A stretch of DNA of 64,000 nt from Microcystis aeruginosa NIES-4325 (GTDB lineage Bacteria > Cyanobacteriota > Cyanobacteriia > Cyanobacteriales > Microcystaceae). The number at the start of each line of letters is the position of its first letter. Position 1 is the stretch's first letter. The stretch is taken from contig NZ_BJKP01000004.1 in the NCBI RefSeq assembly GCF_008974145.1, positions 110,715-174,714 of the forward strand, written 5' to 3'. A program made the translations under genes and the position numbers. The notes beneath the pieces were generated by a model. It did no database searches, had not been told where the DNA came from, and saw nothing but the letters and a program-made list of their open reading frames with translations. Of the stretch, positions 43,539-52,918 are shown one piece after another.

Positions 43539-44927
43539 CTATTTTTTAGCGTTTTTTTGGCGGATAGCTTGGCTGGCCAAGGTTTTACCGAATTCCCAAG
43601 CGGCCCCAGGAAAGCGGTGAGCATCAGCGACCACATCTTTAACGGCGGTGACAAGCCAACGGCAATCCTCATCGGAGAGGGTGAGGGGGGGGATAAACTT
43701 AATGATATTCATGCCATGGCCAGAAACTTGGGAGAGGATTTGATGGCGGGTAAAGAGAGGAACGACGATTAACTGGGAAAATAGCCCTTTATTGGCAGTT
43801 TCTAGCATTTTCCAGGCGGCTTTTAATGACCAACTGCTCGGCTCGGCAAATTCCAAGGCGATCATCATACCCAATCCCCGCACTTCCCGCAAACATTCGT
43901 ACTGATCTACGAGGGGCTGTAGTTCTGCGATAATTTGTTGACCGATTACAGCCGATCGCTCGACTAATTTTTCCTCCTCAATCACCTGTAAAGTGGCAAT
44001 ACCGGCGGCCATGGCCAGATTATTTTTACCAAAAGTGCTACCGTGAACCACAGAACGATCCATGCGATCAAATACTTGATCGAAGATCCAGCGACGACAG
44101 AGAACCGCTCCCACTGGCACAAAACCGCCCGAAAGAGCCTTGGCAACACATAAAATGTCCGGTTCTACCCCCCAATGTTCCACAGCCCAAATTTTGCCAG
44201 TCCGGCCTAAACCGGTCTGCACTTCATCGGCCACAAAAAGAGTGCCGTAACGACGACAAAGGGCAGCCGCTGCGGGGAGATAGTTCGGTTCGGGAATTCT
44301 CACCCCGTGACCTTGGATCGGTTCGGTAATAAAAGCCGCTACGTCTTGGTTAATTAGAGCTTTTTCGAGCGCAGCCAGATCGCCGAAGGGTATTTCCTTA
44401 AAATCGGCCACAAAAGGCCCAAATCCCTCACGATAATGGGGATCGCCGGTGGCGGAAAGGGAACCCATGGTTAACCCGTGGTAGCCTCCCTGACAGTAAA
44501 CAATTTGGCTGCGTCCGGTGGCGTAGCGGCTGAATTTAATGGCGGCCTCGACGGTTTCTGTGCCGGAATTAGCAAAGAAAACTCGTTCTAATCCGGTAGG
44601 TGCGATCGCTGCTAACCGTTCCGCCAACAATCCGGCTAGGATGGAAGCATCCAATTGGACTAAATTGGGCAATGCTGCCGTTAGCACTTCCTGTAAAGCT
44701 TGAACAATCTTGGGGTGATTGCGTCCGAGAGCAAAAACACCAAAACCACTCAGTAAATCCAGATACTTTTCCCCCTGATTGTCGAATAGGTACGGACCTT
44801 CGGCTTTAACGTAGTGGCGATCGTAGCCGATCGTTTTTAGTACCCTAACCATCTGGGGGTTTAGGTATTGTTCGTGGAGGGTAAAGTTTTCTTCTAGTCT
44901 TTTTTCTATCAGTTCTAAAATGCTCAT
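43539..44927 (-). CDS. Class III PLP-dependent aminotransferase
   Basis: Protein of 462 residues of the acetylornithine/4-aminobutyrate group. Signatures are [38 protein letters not shown] (PLP phosphate contacts), [43 protein letters not shown] (Asp to the PLP ring) and [17 protein letters not shown], in which Lys in VAKALSGG forms the Schiff base, followed by [15 protein letters not shown]. The N-terminus is about 40 residues longer than minimal relatives. Acetylornithine transaminase is unlikely because no arginine genes are near; the amino donor and acceptor are unknown. It is first in a run with sulfotransferase and a flippase-like protein. Confidence 0.92.
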   Translation of the reverse strand: MSILELIEKRLEENFTLHEQYLNPQMVRVLKTIGYDRHYVKAEGPYLFDNQGEKYLDLLSGFGVFALGRNHPKIVQALQEVLTAALPNLVQLDASILAGLLAERLAAIAPTGLERVFFANSGTETVEAAIKFSRYATGRSQIVYCQGGYHGLTMGSLSATGDPHYREGFGPFVADFKEIPFGDLAALEKALINQDVAAFITEPIQGHGVRIPEPNYLPAAAALCRRYGTLFVADEVQTGLGRTGKIWAVEHWGVEPDILCVAKALSGGFVPVGAVLCRRWIFDQVFDRMDRSVVHGSTFGKNNLAMAAGIATLQVIEEEKLVERSAVIGQQIIAELQPLVDQYECLREVRGLGMMIALEFAEPSSWSLKAAWKMLETANKGLFSQLIVVPLFTRHQILSQVSGHGMNIIKFIPPLTLSDEDCRWLVTAVKDVVADAHRFPGAAWEFGKTLASQAIRQKNAKK

Positions 44928-45237
44928 AAATTCCAGATTTGATTACTGAAAAACTAATTTTTAAACACCTCAAACCCGATTATGTTAATGGCACATTATC
45001 ATGATTCTTGGTTATTGAACATTGTATATTATTAAATATATTCTGTCAAGTATTTAGGGAATCATCTAGGATAATTAAACTAATTAACTCTTGTTGGCTA
45101 AGGGTTAAAGCGAATTTGAGATAATTTATTAGTCATTTTTTATATGATAGAAGCGCATCGTGGCCAGTGAGGTTATCGAACTGCTTGCGCCCAAAATGTA
45201 ATATCAGTAAATAGTAAACAATGAACTGATAACTGAT
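44928..45237. other. Upstream region of the aminotransferase run, with heptad repeats
   Basis: The 310 bases before the miniature element are AT-rich and should hold the aminotransferase promoter. CAGTAAATAGTAAACAATGA followed by CTGATAACTGATA near 45205-45238 is a short heptad-repeat tract. No RNA gene or frame with coding character is seen. Confidence 0.4.
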
Positions 45238-45333
45238 AAGTACCTAAGCAAAATTAATTACACATTTCGATAAAGCTATTGCCTATTGCCTATTGCCTTT
45301 CTTCACTGGGAAATTTATTTTGCACGACTACTT
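45238..45333. mobile_element. AAGTA-family miniature element, copy B (most complete)
   Basis: Left end AAGTACCTAAGCAAAATTAA and right end, read in reverse, AAGTAGTCGTGCAAAATAAA make a clear terminal inverted repeat of about 22 bases. The 96-base unit has TTGCCTATTGCC repeats inside and no coding capacity. Confidence 0.8.
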
Positions 45334-45364
45334 AACTGATAACTGATACAAGGCTGATAGCTAT

Positions 45365-45407
45365 AAAAAAACCGACTGACAAGAGGGGATTCCTGTCAGT
45401 CAGTCGG
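45365..45407 (-). terminator. Rho-independent terminator of psaE
   Basis: On the minus strand CCGACTGAC pairs perfectly with GTCAGTCGG across an 18-base loop that can extend the stem, followed by TTTTTT. It lies 28 bases beyond the psaE stop. Confidence 0.85.
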
Positions 45408-45434
45408 TGATAATCGGCCGAATTTTATCCGGCT

Positions 45435-45668
45435 TTATTTCTTAGCGGGGGCAGCCTTAACGAGTTCCAATTCACTTTCAGCGAAGTTATTGGTATTCAG
45501 TCCACTGGCGCTGCCACTAAAACCGGCGTAGTTAACAGTGTCAAAACGAACGATAACGGGATAGAGGATACCACTTTTATCAACACTGGCTACGGTTCCC
45601 ACATCGTTGTACCAGTAAGACTCTTTACGTTTGATTCTAACTTTGGCTCCGCGTTCGATTCCAGGCAT
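45435..45668 (-). CDS. psaE: Photosystem I reaction centre subunit IV (PsaE)
   Basis: Stromal-side photosystem I subunit that helps dock ferredoxin and supports cyclic electron flow. The 77-residue protein has the SH3-like PsaE core: [60 protein letters not shown]. The start MPGIERG is a few residues longer than in some cyanobacteria, and the C-terminal KAAPAKK tail is a mild extension. It is monocistronic with a strong terminator. Identification is firm. Confidence 0.97.
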   Translation of the reverse strand: MPGIERGAKVRIKRKESYWYNDVGTVASVDKSGILYPVIVRFDTVNYAGFSGSASGLNTNNFAESELELVKAAPAKK

Positions 45669-45747
45669 AGGTGTTGTTTTTTTTTAAGGGTTTAGTTAAC
45701 AGGTTACAATCAGAGCGAGTTTGCCGAAAGGGTTTTTACTTTAAGTT

Positions 45748-46377
45748 TTATTGCAAATCTTGCCACTCTGTTTGGACAAAATGCCCCGAACGTCCCCATA
45801 GGTCTGCCTTTGGTGCAATGTTAACGATTGTTAAGTTAAAGGGAATGGCCGTAGTCAGGTATTTTTGGGCCGACATTCCCACATCTGGCCCGATTTGAAA
45901 AGCGGTGGCGGTGGCTAAACCTAGGCCTAATAACTGAGAAATCGGACCTCTGGGGAAGATAAGATGAGTTCCTAAGACTAAGCCGGCGGTTAAGGCTAAA
46001 GTTACCGATAAATTGGTGCCACAACGCGGATGTAATGCCAATTGCCCCTCGCCATTTTTGAGACGATGGAGTGCCTGTTTGGCCGCAATTTGCAGTTCAT
46101 TTGTATTAACCTGTCCGTAGAGATAAAAACCCCTATCGGTGGAGAGTCCCCCCAGGGCTTCGTTATCCGCTGGGGAATGGTCAAAAGGCGATTGACGACG
46201 GGCAGCCATTTCGCTTAATACCCAGACGGTGGCGTGTTCCAAGGCGTGAACCTGTCGCAGGGTCAGAAATTCTTTGAAACCGGGGATAAAGCCGATTTGT
46301 GCCAGTAAATCGCTGTCTTGCTGGGGCGAGGGGTTAAACCAGTGGAAAGAGGGGTTAGAAGGGCTACTAGGGGTCAT
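45748..46377 (-). CDS. DUF6391 family protein
   Basis: Protein of 209 residues conserved in cyanobacteria under DUF6391; function unknown. Marked blocks are LTLRQVHALEHATVWVLSEM (a HxxEH-like patch that could bind metal), LGGLSTDRGFYLYGQVNTNE, HPRCGTNLSVTLALTAGLVL, and the end FNLTIVNIAPKADLWGRSGH. One or two hydrophobic segments (about residues 126-165) suggest membrane contact. Its start overlaps the preceding TPR gene by four bases (ATGA), so it is translated from the rsmE-TPR-DUF6391 transcript. Confidence 0.85.
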   Translation of the reverse strand: MTPSSPSNPSFHWFNPSPQQDSDLLAQIGFIPGFKEFLTLRQVHALEHATVWVLSEMAARRQSPFDHSPADNEALGGLSTDRGFYLYGQVNTNELQIAAKQALHRLKNGEGQLALHPRCGTNLSVTLALTAGLVLGTHLIFPRGPISQLLGLGLATATAFQIGPDVGMSAQKYLTTAIPFNLTIVNIAPKADLWGRSGHFVQTEWQDLQ

Positions 46378-47495
46378 AAAGTTGGGGTAGGGGGAGTTTT
46401 TTCGAGGAAGATGAGGGTGCTATAGAGTTGAAAGGCGGTGTCCCAGTAGGTGTCTTCAATGCGTAATAAGTCCAAATGGGGATTGACCATAGGCAGTAAT
46501 TCGTAAAAATCGGCGGTGGTTTCGGCAAAAGTGGGAAAATCTGACCACAGGGGAACTGCTGTTAGTTTTTGTTTTAGGTAAGAAGCGAAATGATTCCAGT
46601 TGTCCCGATTGGTGGCCTGTCTTTCCCGACTTTGTTGGTGGTCGGAAAAAGTAATCCCCGCTTGAAAGTTGTAAATGCGATCGCAAATACGGATAATTAA
46701 ATCCTGTTTTTTCAAATGTAGATCAATAATCTGGGCATAATCAAGAATACTAATTTTTCTCACTTGATTGCGGCGCGCATCCATATCGACGCATTCCCCA
46801 AAAATCGGCAAGATTCCCTCTACCACGGCGGTAACTTCTGACCAATCAAAAGTTATACTTGCGGTTAGGTCGTGGGCAGATTGATAGACTAGGGTGGCTT
46901 CTGGTTGGATAGCCAGGAAATATCGAGCTAAATAGACCTTAGGACGGTTAATCGCTGTAATTGACTGGCAAAAACAGGGAATTCCTTCTTTTCGCAAGTC
47001 GTCAACATATACTTCTAATTCTGCCATCGCCCCGACTCGATACAAGCGCCACGAACGGCTAGGGATTTGTAAGCGGGCGCTATAGGCATCTATTTTAAAT
47101 ATTTGGGCAAATTTTAAAGCTAAAGGCTGTTTTTCTTCGTTAGCCACCGGTTCAAGAATTAACAGCCCCATTTCTCGATTACTAGGGTTGGTTTTGGCTT
47201 TTTCGAGGGCAGCCTGTCGCTGTTGTTGTTGCTGTTCCACTTCCACCCGTTCAATCGCTTCTAAGCGGGCGATTCCTTGACGAATTTGGGCGATAAGTTG
47301 AGGATTAGCGCTAACTTGCAACATTTTTCGGTATTCTTGCCCTGCTAGTCCGATTTCTCCCTTGATTTCGTTTAAACGCGCTTGGTAGAATTTCAGCCAA
47401 GGGTTATCGTTTTCTAGGGTCTGGAAGTCGTTGACAAGACGGGCGGCAGTTTGATAGTCTTGACGGTCGAGTGCTTCAGCAATTTCTTTGAACAT
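46374..47495 (-). CDS. TPR-like domain protein, middle gene of the rsmE operon
   Basis: Protein of 373 residues. The first 90 are helical repeats of TPR character (FKEIAEALDRQDYQTAARLV, PWLKFYQARLNEIKGEIGLA), then a Gln-rich link, then a long domain I do not recognise (LILEPVANEEKQPLALKFAQ, YRVGAMAELEVYVDDLRKEG, ITFSDHQQSRERQATNRDNW). Start at ATG 47495 follows GGAG at five bases; the frame extends upstream to 47510 only by TTG. It overlaps DUF6391 by four bases and begins 16 bases after rsmE, so the three form one operon. Function unknown, likely cytosolic. Confidence 0.8.
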   Translation of the reverse strand: MFKEIAEALDRQDYQTAARLVNDFQTLENDNPWLKFYQARLNEIKGEIGLAGQEYRKMLQVSANPQLIAQIRQGIARLEAIERVEVEQQQQQRQAALEKAKTNPSNREMGLLILEPVANEEKQPLALKFAQIFKIDAYSARLQIPSRSWRLYRVGAMAELEVYVDDLRKEGIPCFCQSITAINRPKVYLARYFLAIQPEATLVYQSAHDLTASITFDWSEVTAVVEGILPIFGECVDMDARRNQVRKISILDYAQIIDLHLKKQDLIIRICDRIYNFQAGITFSDHQQSRERQATNRDNWNHFASYLKQKLTAVPLWSDFPTFAETTADFYELLPMVNPHLDLLRIEDTYWDTAFQLYSTLIFLEKTPPTPTL

Positions 47496-47510
47496 AGAAA
47501 CTCCAATCAA

Positions 47511-48212
47511 TTAGCTGTCTAAATAGGCGTTAATGATAGCAAGAGCCACTAAGGGAGCGGTAATTGTTCTCAAAATGCGTTTTCCCAGTGATACAGGTAG
47601 AAAATCAGCGGCGAGCGCTTGTTCTATTTCTGCCTCCGTCCATCCCCCTTCCGGTCCGATGGCCATGGTTATCTCGGTTGATGTTTGCAATTGAGAAAGT
47701 AGCGGGGCCACTGTTCTACGGGTAACACCAATATAACAAGTTGTCTGTGGGTTAGCTTCCCGGTTAAGGATGGCTAAAAATGGTTGTGGTTCTTCGATAA
47801 TGGGAATAATCTGTCTTTCGGATTGTTCTACAGCTTCCCGGGCAATTTTTCGCCAACGGTCAATTTTTTGAGGACTAGGATTGACTAAACCGCGTTCTGT
47901 TAACAGCGGGATAATCCGATAAACTCCTAATTCGGTGGCAGCGCGAACGATATCATCAAAGCCATTTTTGGGAATTGCTACCATTAAATTCACTTGTACT
48001 GGTAGTTCGGTAGTTTCGTTTATCGTTTCTAAAAGATGGGCCGAATTATCAATTATTTCTGCTAACCACGCTTGTCCTTGTCCATTTAGGGCAATAAAAC
48101 GGTCATGGGATTTTAAACGAACAACTTTTTTAAGATAATGACTTTGTTCGGATGTTAAGGCAATTAACCCGTTTTCTAGGGTATTAAAATCAAGGAGAAG
48201 ACGATAATACAA
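47511..48212 (-). CDS. rsmE: 16S rRNA (uracil(1498)-N(3))-methyltransferase RsmE
   Basis: SPOUT-fold enzyme of 233 residues that methylates U1498 of 16S rRNA in the 30S decoding region. The N-terminal PUA-like part is short (SHYLKKVVRLKSHDRFIALN), then KNGFDDIVRAATELGVYRII, and the SAM-binding knot at the C-terminus shows MAIGPEGGWTEAEIEQALA and LGKRILRTITAPLVALAIIN. All catalytic SPOUT landmarks are present. It heads a three-gene operon with the TPR-like and DUF6391 genes. Confidence 0.95.
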   Translation of the reverse strand: MYYRLLLDFNTLENGLIALTSEQSHYLKKVVRLKSHDRFIALNGQGQAWLAEIIDNSAHLLETINETTELPVQVNLMVAIPKNGFDDIVRAATELGVYRIIPLLTERGLVNPSPQKIDRWRKIAREAVEQSERQIIPIIEEPQPFLAILNREANPQTTCYIGVTRRTVAPLLSQLQTSTEITMAIGPEGGWTEAEIEQALAADFLPVSLGKRILRTITAPLVALAIINAYLDS

Positions 48213-48340
48213 GGCAGTTTAGTCTATATTGCTATTGTGATCAGAATCACTGTCAGCTATCTATTTTAGCTTTTATGGTGTTTTTGTATAGGGTAGATTA
48301 GCCTAAAACCTTGATCATTAACAAACACGGGAATTGATTA

Positions 48341-48667
48341 ATGAATTTACTAGGCATCGTTTTATACTCTTTTACTGGGGTGCTTTTGTTGGGGTTAGCT
48401 GTAGCTATCTGGTGGTTAATCGATACCCTATCTTTATCCTCCACTAAACCAAAAAGAACCACTTCTAAAAATAATCGTCAAAATTTGCCAATCAGTCAGC
48501 CTAAACTTTTCTACTTAGAAAGAGAACTTTTAACCCTCGTGAATGGAGATAAAGCTTTAGCGACTCGATTGCTTTTAAATATTAGATTGAGAAATCCCCA
48601 ACGCAGTAAAAGCTGGTGTTATGAAAAAGTTATTTATGATCTAAAACGAGATCGAGGAGGAATTTAA
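48341..48667 (+). CDS. Small membrane protein, first gene of the Dnd-like cluster
   Basis: Unrecognised protein of 108 residues: one N-terminal membrane helix (LGIVLYSFTGVLLLGLAVAI), a basic linker, and a helical cytosolic domain (ERELLTLVNGDKALATRLLL, then YEKVIYDLKRDRGGI). The next gene starts with TTG one base after this stop, and its ribosome site AGGAGG lies inside the last codons here, so the two are tightly coupled. No matching helper in known defence systems comes to mind. It could be an accessory factor of the following helicase, or an older neighbour whose end supplies the ribosome site. Confidence 0.75.
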   Translation: MNLLGIVLYSFTGVLLLGLAVAIWWLIDTLSLSSTKPKRTTSKNNRQNLPISQPKLFYLERELLTLVNGDKALATRLLLNIRLRNPQRSKSWCYEKVIYDLKRDRGGI

Positions 48668-48668
48668 A

Positions 48669-50720
48669 TTGCCATTACAACAATTAGACCTATTAGAAGA
48701 ATATCGCAGTGATCGCCATAATCTCATCGCCGATTTTTATCTACCTTGTTTAGCACAATCTACCCTCTATTGTCGAGCAGTCGGCTTTTTTTCTAGTTCT
48801 TCCCTTGTCTCTCTAGCTAAAGGATTAACTGCTTTAATTCGCGGAGGTGGAAAAATGCGTTTAATTGCTTCTCCCTATCTCTCGAGAGAGGATATAGAGG
48901 CGATTACTCAGGGATTAAAGCAAAGGGAAGAAGTGATTACTAAATCTTTGTTATCAGTTCTAGAAATTGACTTAGACGAAATTACTAAAAATCGTTTTGC
49001 CTGTTTAGCGTGGCTATTAAGTCAAGGAGTCTTAGAAATTAAATTAGCCATTCCCAAAAACTTAGTTAATTTTGGCTTATATCATGAAAAGTTAGGACTA
49101 TTTATTGATGCTTTTGAAAATGCGATCGCTTTTACTGGTTCTGCGAATGAAAGTCACAGCAGTTTACAGGATAATTTCGAGTGTATTGATGTTTTTCGCT
49201 CTTGGCAATCTCAGGAACAGCTAAGAGTCCAGAGAAAAATTGATAATTTTGAAAAACTCTGGCACAATCAAACTCCCCATCTAGATATTTGGGATTTTCC
49301 CGCAGCAGCAGCCCAATCTCTCTTAAAATTTCGTCCTGATTTTCCACCCACTACCGAACCCGATAGCAGTAGCAAAAAAACTTTTAAAGTTGCCGCCGAT
49401 ACCAGCAAATATCAGTTATCCTCTCCCCTAAAAATAACACCCCAGCCCCGTCAAATTGAGGCAATAAGTGCATGGAAACAAGCCAAATATCAGGGGATAC
49501 TCGCCATGGCAACAGGGGCGGGAAAAACGATTACAGCCCTGGCTGCCGCTAGTGGTTTATCAAGGTTGGAATTAATTGTTATCGCTGTACCCACTAAAGA
49601 ATTAGTCCAGCAGTGGGTGAAAGAATTAAACTGTCGAACTACCTATGCTTTTCCTGTGGTAGCGATGGGTAATTCTCGTGCTTGGCGTGAGGTTTTATTT
49701 CGCAAATTACGGTTAATTAATCATCAAGAATTGCCCTCTCAGAGATATCCTGTAATTGTGGTAGGAACCTATGGAGAGTTGGCTAAAAATACCGTTAGTG
49801 ATTTAATTACTGATGCGGGAGGTTTGCCAAAAGAATCTTTATTAATTGCCGATGAAGTTCACGCTACTGGTGCGGGAGTTTATCAGCGTCTTTTACGGGA
49901 TGATTTTAGTTATCGTTTGGGTTTATCGGCAACTCCTTTGCGTGCCTACGATGAACTCGGTACGGAAAAAGTTTTAGATTATTTTGGGGGAATCGTCTAT
50001 GAATACGGGTTAGAGTTAGCTATTCAGCAGGGGATTTTGTGCGAGTACGATTATCACGTTTATGTCACCTATCTCGCAGAAGAAGAACAGGAAAAATATC
50101 GTCAGTTAACGGCAAAAATTGCTCGCTTATTTACCCAAGAAGACAGTAAAGCAGTGAATTGTTTATTAATTCAACGGGCGCAATTAATTAAAGCAGCGGG
50201 GGCAAAATTAACTATAATTGATCGTATTCTGGCTGAACACACATTAGAACAAACATTAATTTATTGTGCCGATATTGCCCAAGCAACTGCTATTAGTACC
50301 CGATTGGCGCGTCAGGGAAAAAGAGTCGCTCGCTATAGTTCCTTAGACAGCGATCGAGTTATGTTATTATCACAGTTATCTTCGGGAAATCTTGACGCAT
50401 TAGTGGCAGTAAAATGTCTCGATGAGGGAGTTGATATCCCACAAGTCAGTCAGGGAATTATCCTCGCTGCTGATGCTTCTCCTCGTCAATTTATTCAACG
50501 TCGCGGCAGAATTCTCCGGGCAGCCGTGGCCAAGAAGAAAGCGACTTTAATCGATGTCTTGGTGGTTCCCCCTTGGGGCGATGGTGAGGTAAAATTAATT
50601 GCATCGGAGATCAAAAGAGTTATTGATTTTGCCCGGGCAGCCAGCAATCAAGCTACAGTTATCAACAGATTAGTCCAAGAATTAAGTTACTATGGCCTTA
50701 CCTATTCAGATCTGTTATAA
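48669..50720 (+). CDS. PLD-nuclease/SF2-helicase fusion (phosphorothioation-restriction-like)
   Basis: Protein of 683 residues. A phospholipase-D-like nuclease domain spans about 20-200 (YCRAVGFFSSSSL, YHEKLGLFID with HxK at 139-141, then FTGSANES at 156-162). A superfamily 2 helicase follows: ATGAGKT at 281-287, DEVH at 395-398, LGLSATPLRAYDE, CLDEGVDIPQ, and QFIQRRGRILR. This layout resembles proteins I recall as DNA phosphorothioation system restriction enzymes; unmodified-DNA cleavage is the inferred job. It starts with TTG 48669, supported by AGGAGG eight bases before. A small ORF and the DndD-like ATPase follow on the same strand. Confidence 0.85.
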   Translation: MPLQQLDLLEEYRSDRHNLIADFYLPCLAQSTLYCRAVGFFSSSSLVSLAKGLTALIRGGGKMRLIASPYLSREDIEAITQGLKQREEVITKSLLSVLEIDLDEITKNRFACLAWLLSQGVLEIKLAIPKNLVNFGLYHEKLGLFIDAFENAIAFTGSANESHSSLQDNFECIDVFRSWQSQEQLRVQRKIDNFEKLWHNQTPHLDIWDFPAAAAQSLLKFRPDFPPTTEPDSSSKKTFKVAADTSKYQLSSPLKITPQPRQIEAISAWKQAKYQGILAMATGAGKTITALAAASGLSRLELIVIAVPTKELVQQWVKELNCRTTYAFPVVAMGNSRAWREVLFRKLRLINHQELPSQRYPVIVVGTYGELAKNTVSDLITDAGGLPKESLLIADEVHATGAGVYQRLLRDDFSYRLGLSATPLRAYDELGTEKVLDYFGGIVYEYGLELAIQQGILCEYDYHVYVTYLAEEEQEKYRQLTAKIARLFTQEDSKAVNCLLIQRAQLIKAAGAKLTIIDRILAEHTLEQTLIYCADIAQATAISTRLARQGKRVARYSSLDSDRVMLLSQLSSGNLDALVAVKCLDEGVDIPQVSQGIILAADASPRQFIQRRGRILRAAVAKKKATLIDVLVVPPWGDGEVKLIASEIKRVIDFARAASNQATVINRLVQELSYYGLTYSDLL

Positions 50721-50800
50721 AATTTATCATCATCAAGGTATCTCTTGGCAAATAAGAATTAAGACTTGACAATCCCCACTCCCCAACCCCAAGAAAATCC

Positions 50801-50968
50801 ATGGACATAACTGCTAAAATTAAAGAACTGGCACAAAAATATGAGATACCTCCCCAACTGCTGGAGGAAGCCAGGGCTTTAGAAGTAGAAAAAATTACTC
50901 TACAAAATCGGCGGCTATCACCTAAAATTGTCGAACTTATCGAAAAATATACCGACTCCTCACAATAA
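50801..50968 (+). CDS. 55-residue helical protein in the Dnd-like cluster
   Basis: Small frame between helicase and ATPase genes, reading MDITAKIKELAQKYEIPPQL, then LEEARALEVEKITLQNRR and a stop after KIVELIEKYTDSSQ. It is charged and helical, with no membrane segment. The stop lies nine bases before the ATPase start, which fits co-translation. No strong Shine-Dalgarno sequence precedes ATG 50801. Small proteins of this kind occur in DNA-modification clusters as I recall, but I cannot name its family. Likely real given packing and coding character. Confidence 0.6.
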   Translation: MDITAKIKELAQKYEIPPQLLEEARALEVEKITLQNRRLSPKIVELIEKYTDSSQ

Positions 50969-50977
50969 ATAAACTCT

Positions 50978-52918
50978 ATGACTTTGAGACTGAAACAAAT
51001 TCGCTTAACTAATTGGAAATGTTATCCTAGTCAAAATATTACTTTTAACCTGCATCCCGACAGAAAAATTCAGATTATCTTCGGTAATAATGGCCACGGT
51101 AAAACTTCTCTGATGACGGCGATTTTATGGTGTCTCTATGGGGGAGATATTGTATCTAAAGAGACTTTGAAAACCTATTTTTATCGAGGTAAGGATGATT
51201 CTTCACAGGCAATAGAAATGCAGGTAGAATTAAATTTTACTAAAAAGGAGAAAAATTACTTTATCAGTCGCACAGCGAAACTAAAAGTTAATGGTAGCAC
51301 TTCCTATCCCAGCGTAGAGGAAGCATTATTTTATGAAGATGGAACCATGAGAAGTAACCCTAGGGAATATATCGAAGCATTGCTTCCTAAATCTATTCGA
51401 GATTTTTTCTGTTTTGATGGCTTAAAAATTGAACAATATACCCAGATAACTCAAACTAAAGAAGCAAAAGAAGCAATTGAAAAAGTTTTGGGTATCCCGG
51501 AATTAAGAAATCTGCGCGATGATACAGAAAAAGCCTTACAAGAATTAGAAAAACGTTTAAATAAAGCAGAGGGAACCAGTCAAACTTTTAAAGATAAGAT
51601 GCAACAATTGCGAGAATTAGAAGAAGAACTTGATCTTAAAAAAGGTCAGCTTAAAACTGCTAAAGATGAGGAAAAAAATGCTAAAATTATCCATCATGAT
51701 GCTCAAGAAAAAGCCTCTCAGATTGAAAGTTTGCGAGAAAAATTAGAGGAAATTCATGACTTAGAGAAAAAGCGTATCGGTTTACAAACTCAGTTAAATA
51801 ACCTGCAAAAGTCTATTGATTCTTGGTTAAAAAAAGCTGCGATACCTTTGCTGATTAACTTTGTGCAGGAAATGGCTGACGATTTGCAAGTTACTAGCTT
51901 AAAAAGCACTTATAAAACTAATTCTACAGAAGTTTTAAAAGCAATACTTGACGACGAAAGCTGTCTATGTGGTCGTTGTTTAGATCAAAATTCTCGTAAC
52001 TTTATCCTGCAACGAATTGCCGAACTAGAGTCCTTAGAAGTGGACAACGCCACCAGAATAGAAAAAGACCAACTTAGAATTTATTTACAGGGAATTATCC
52101 GAGATAATGCCAAATTTAGCAATTATAGTCAATTGCTTTTACAAAGAGATCGTTTAGAAGAAGAAATCGAAGAAATTAATCAACATATTAAACAGCTAAA
52201 ACAGGAAACCACGGGAATAAATCAAGAATCAGCTAATGAGATTTGGCGAACAGTTGGCGAATGGGAACGAAAAGTCAAGGAGAGTGAAGAAAGGATCGAA
52301 CGCTTGCAAAAGGAAATTGAAATCAAAGAAAAGCAATTAGAAAATTTACGCAAAGAAGTGGAAATTTTAGCTAGTGAAAATCAAACCACATTGATGTTAT
52401 CTAATCAGGTTAAAATGGCCAGAGGTTTAAAAAATGCCACTAACGAATTAATCGAATGGCATATCGATAATTCCCAAAAAATGATTAATCAAGTAACCAG
52501 CGATCGCTATTTACAAGTAACCAACAAACCGGAGGAATATAGAGGAGTAGAAATCACTCCCGAATACACTTTAGGAATTCGTACCATCACAGGAAAATTA
52601 TTAAATCCCGATGTTTTAAGTGCGGGAGAAAAGGAAGCTTTAGCTTTTGCTTTTATCACAGGTTTAAATCAAACAACCGATGCTTGTGTCCCCCTAATTA
52701 TGGATACACCTTTCGGGCATTTAGATGAAGAACATCGAAAAAATATTATTAACTCTCTCCCTAATTTACACTCCCAAGTGATTATTTTAGCCACCGATCG
52801 CGATCTACCCGATCCACTTTTAAATCTCTTGCTTCCCCACACTACTGATATTTTTAAAATACACCGTTTGGCTGCCGATGAAGATGCTTCCGTGATTGAA
52901 GTGATGGAGAATTACTAA
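50978..52918 (+). CDS. DndD-like SMC/Rad50-type ATPase with zinc-hook-like cysteines
   Basis: Protein of 646 residues. The N-terminal P-loop is FGNNGHGKTSLMTAILWCLY (Walker A at 36-43). Next comes DFFCFDGLKIEQYTQ, a block typical of DndD. Long coiled coils follow, interrupted near the middle by CLCGRC, a possible zinc hook. The C-terminal ATPase half has LSAGEKEALAFAF (ABC signature) and LIMDTPFGHLDEEHRKNI (Walker B). DndD couples ATP hydrolysis to DNA nicking during phosphorothioation. Its final ATG overlaps the next start (ATGs share the A of the stop TAA region at 52918). No dndC is beside it, so its present role is open. Confidence 0.85.
   Translation: MTLRLKQIRLTNWKCYPSQNITFNLHPDRKIQIIFGNNGHGKTSLMTAILWCLYGGDIVSKETLKTYFYRGKDDSSQAIEMQVELNFTKKEKNYFISRTAKLKVNGSTSYPSVEEALFYEDGTMRSNPREYIEALLPKSIRDFFCFDGLKIEQYTQITQTKEAKEAIEKVLGIPELRNLRDDTEKALQELEKRLNKAEGTSQTFKDKMQQLRELEEELDLKKGQLKTAKDEEKNAKIIHHDAQEKASQIESLREKLEEIHDLEKKRIGLQTQLNNLQKSIDSWLKKAAIPLLINFVQEMADDLQVTSLKSTYKTNSTEVLKAILDDESCLCGRCLDQNSRNFILQRIAELESLEVDNATRIEKDQLRIYLQGIIRDNAKFSNYSQLLLQRDRLEEEIEEINQHIKQLKQETTGINQESANEIWRTVGEWERKVKESEERIERLQKEIEIKEKQLENLRKEVEILASENQTTLMLSNQVKMARGLKNATNELIEWHIDNSQKMINQVTSDRYLQVTNKPEEYRGVEITPEYTLGIRTITGKLLNPDVLSAGEKEALAFAFITGLNQTTDACVPLIMDTPFGHLDEEHRKNIINSLPNLHSQVIILATDRDLPDPLLNLLLPHTTDIFKIHRLAADEDASVIEVMENY

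Noticed and set aside
43557..43772. 71-codon plus-strand frame opposite the aminotransferase
   Set aside because: Shadow frame without motif or ribosome site.
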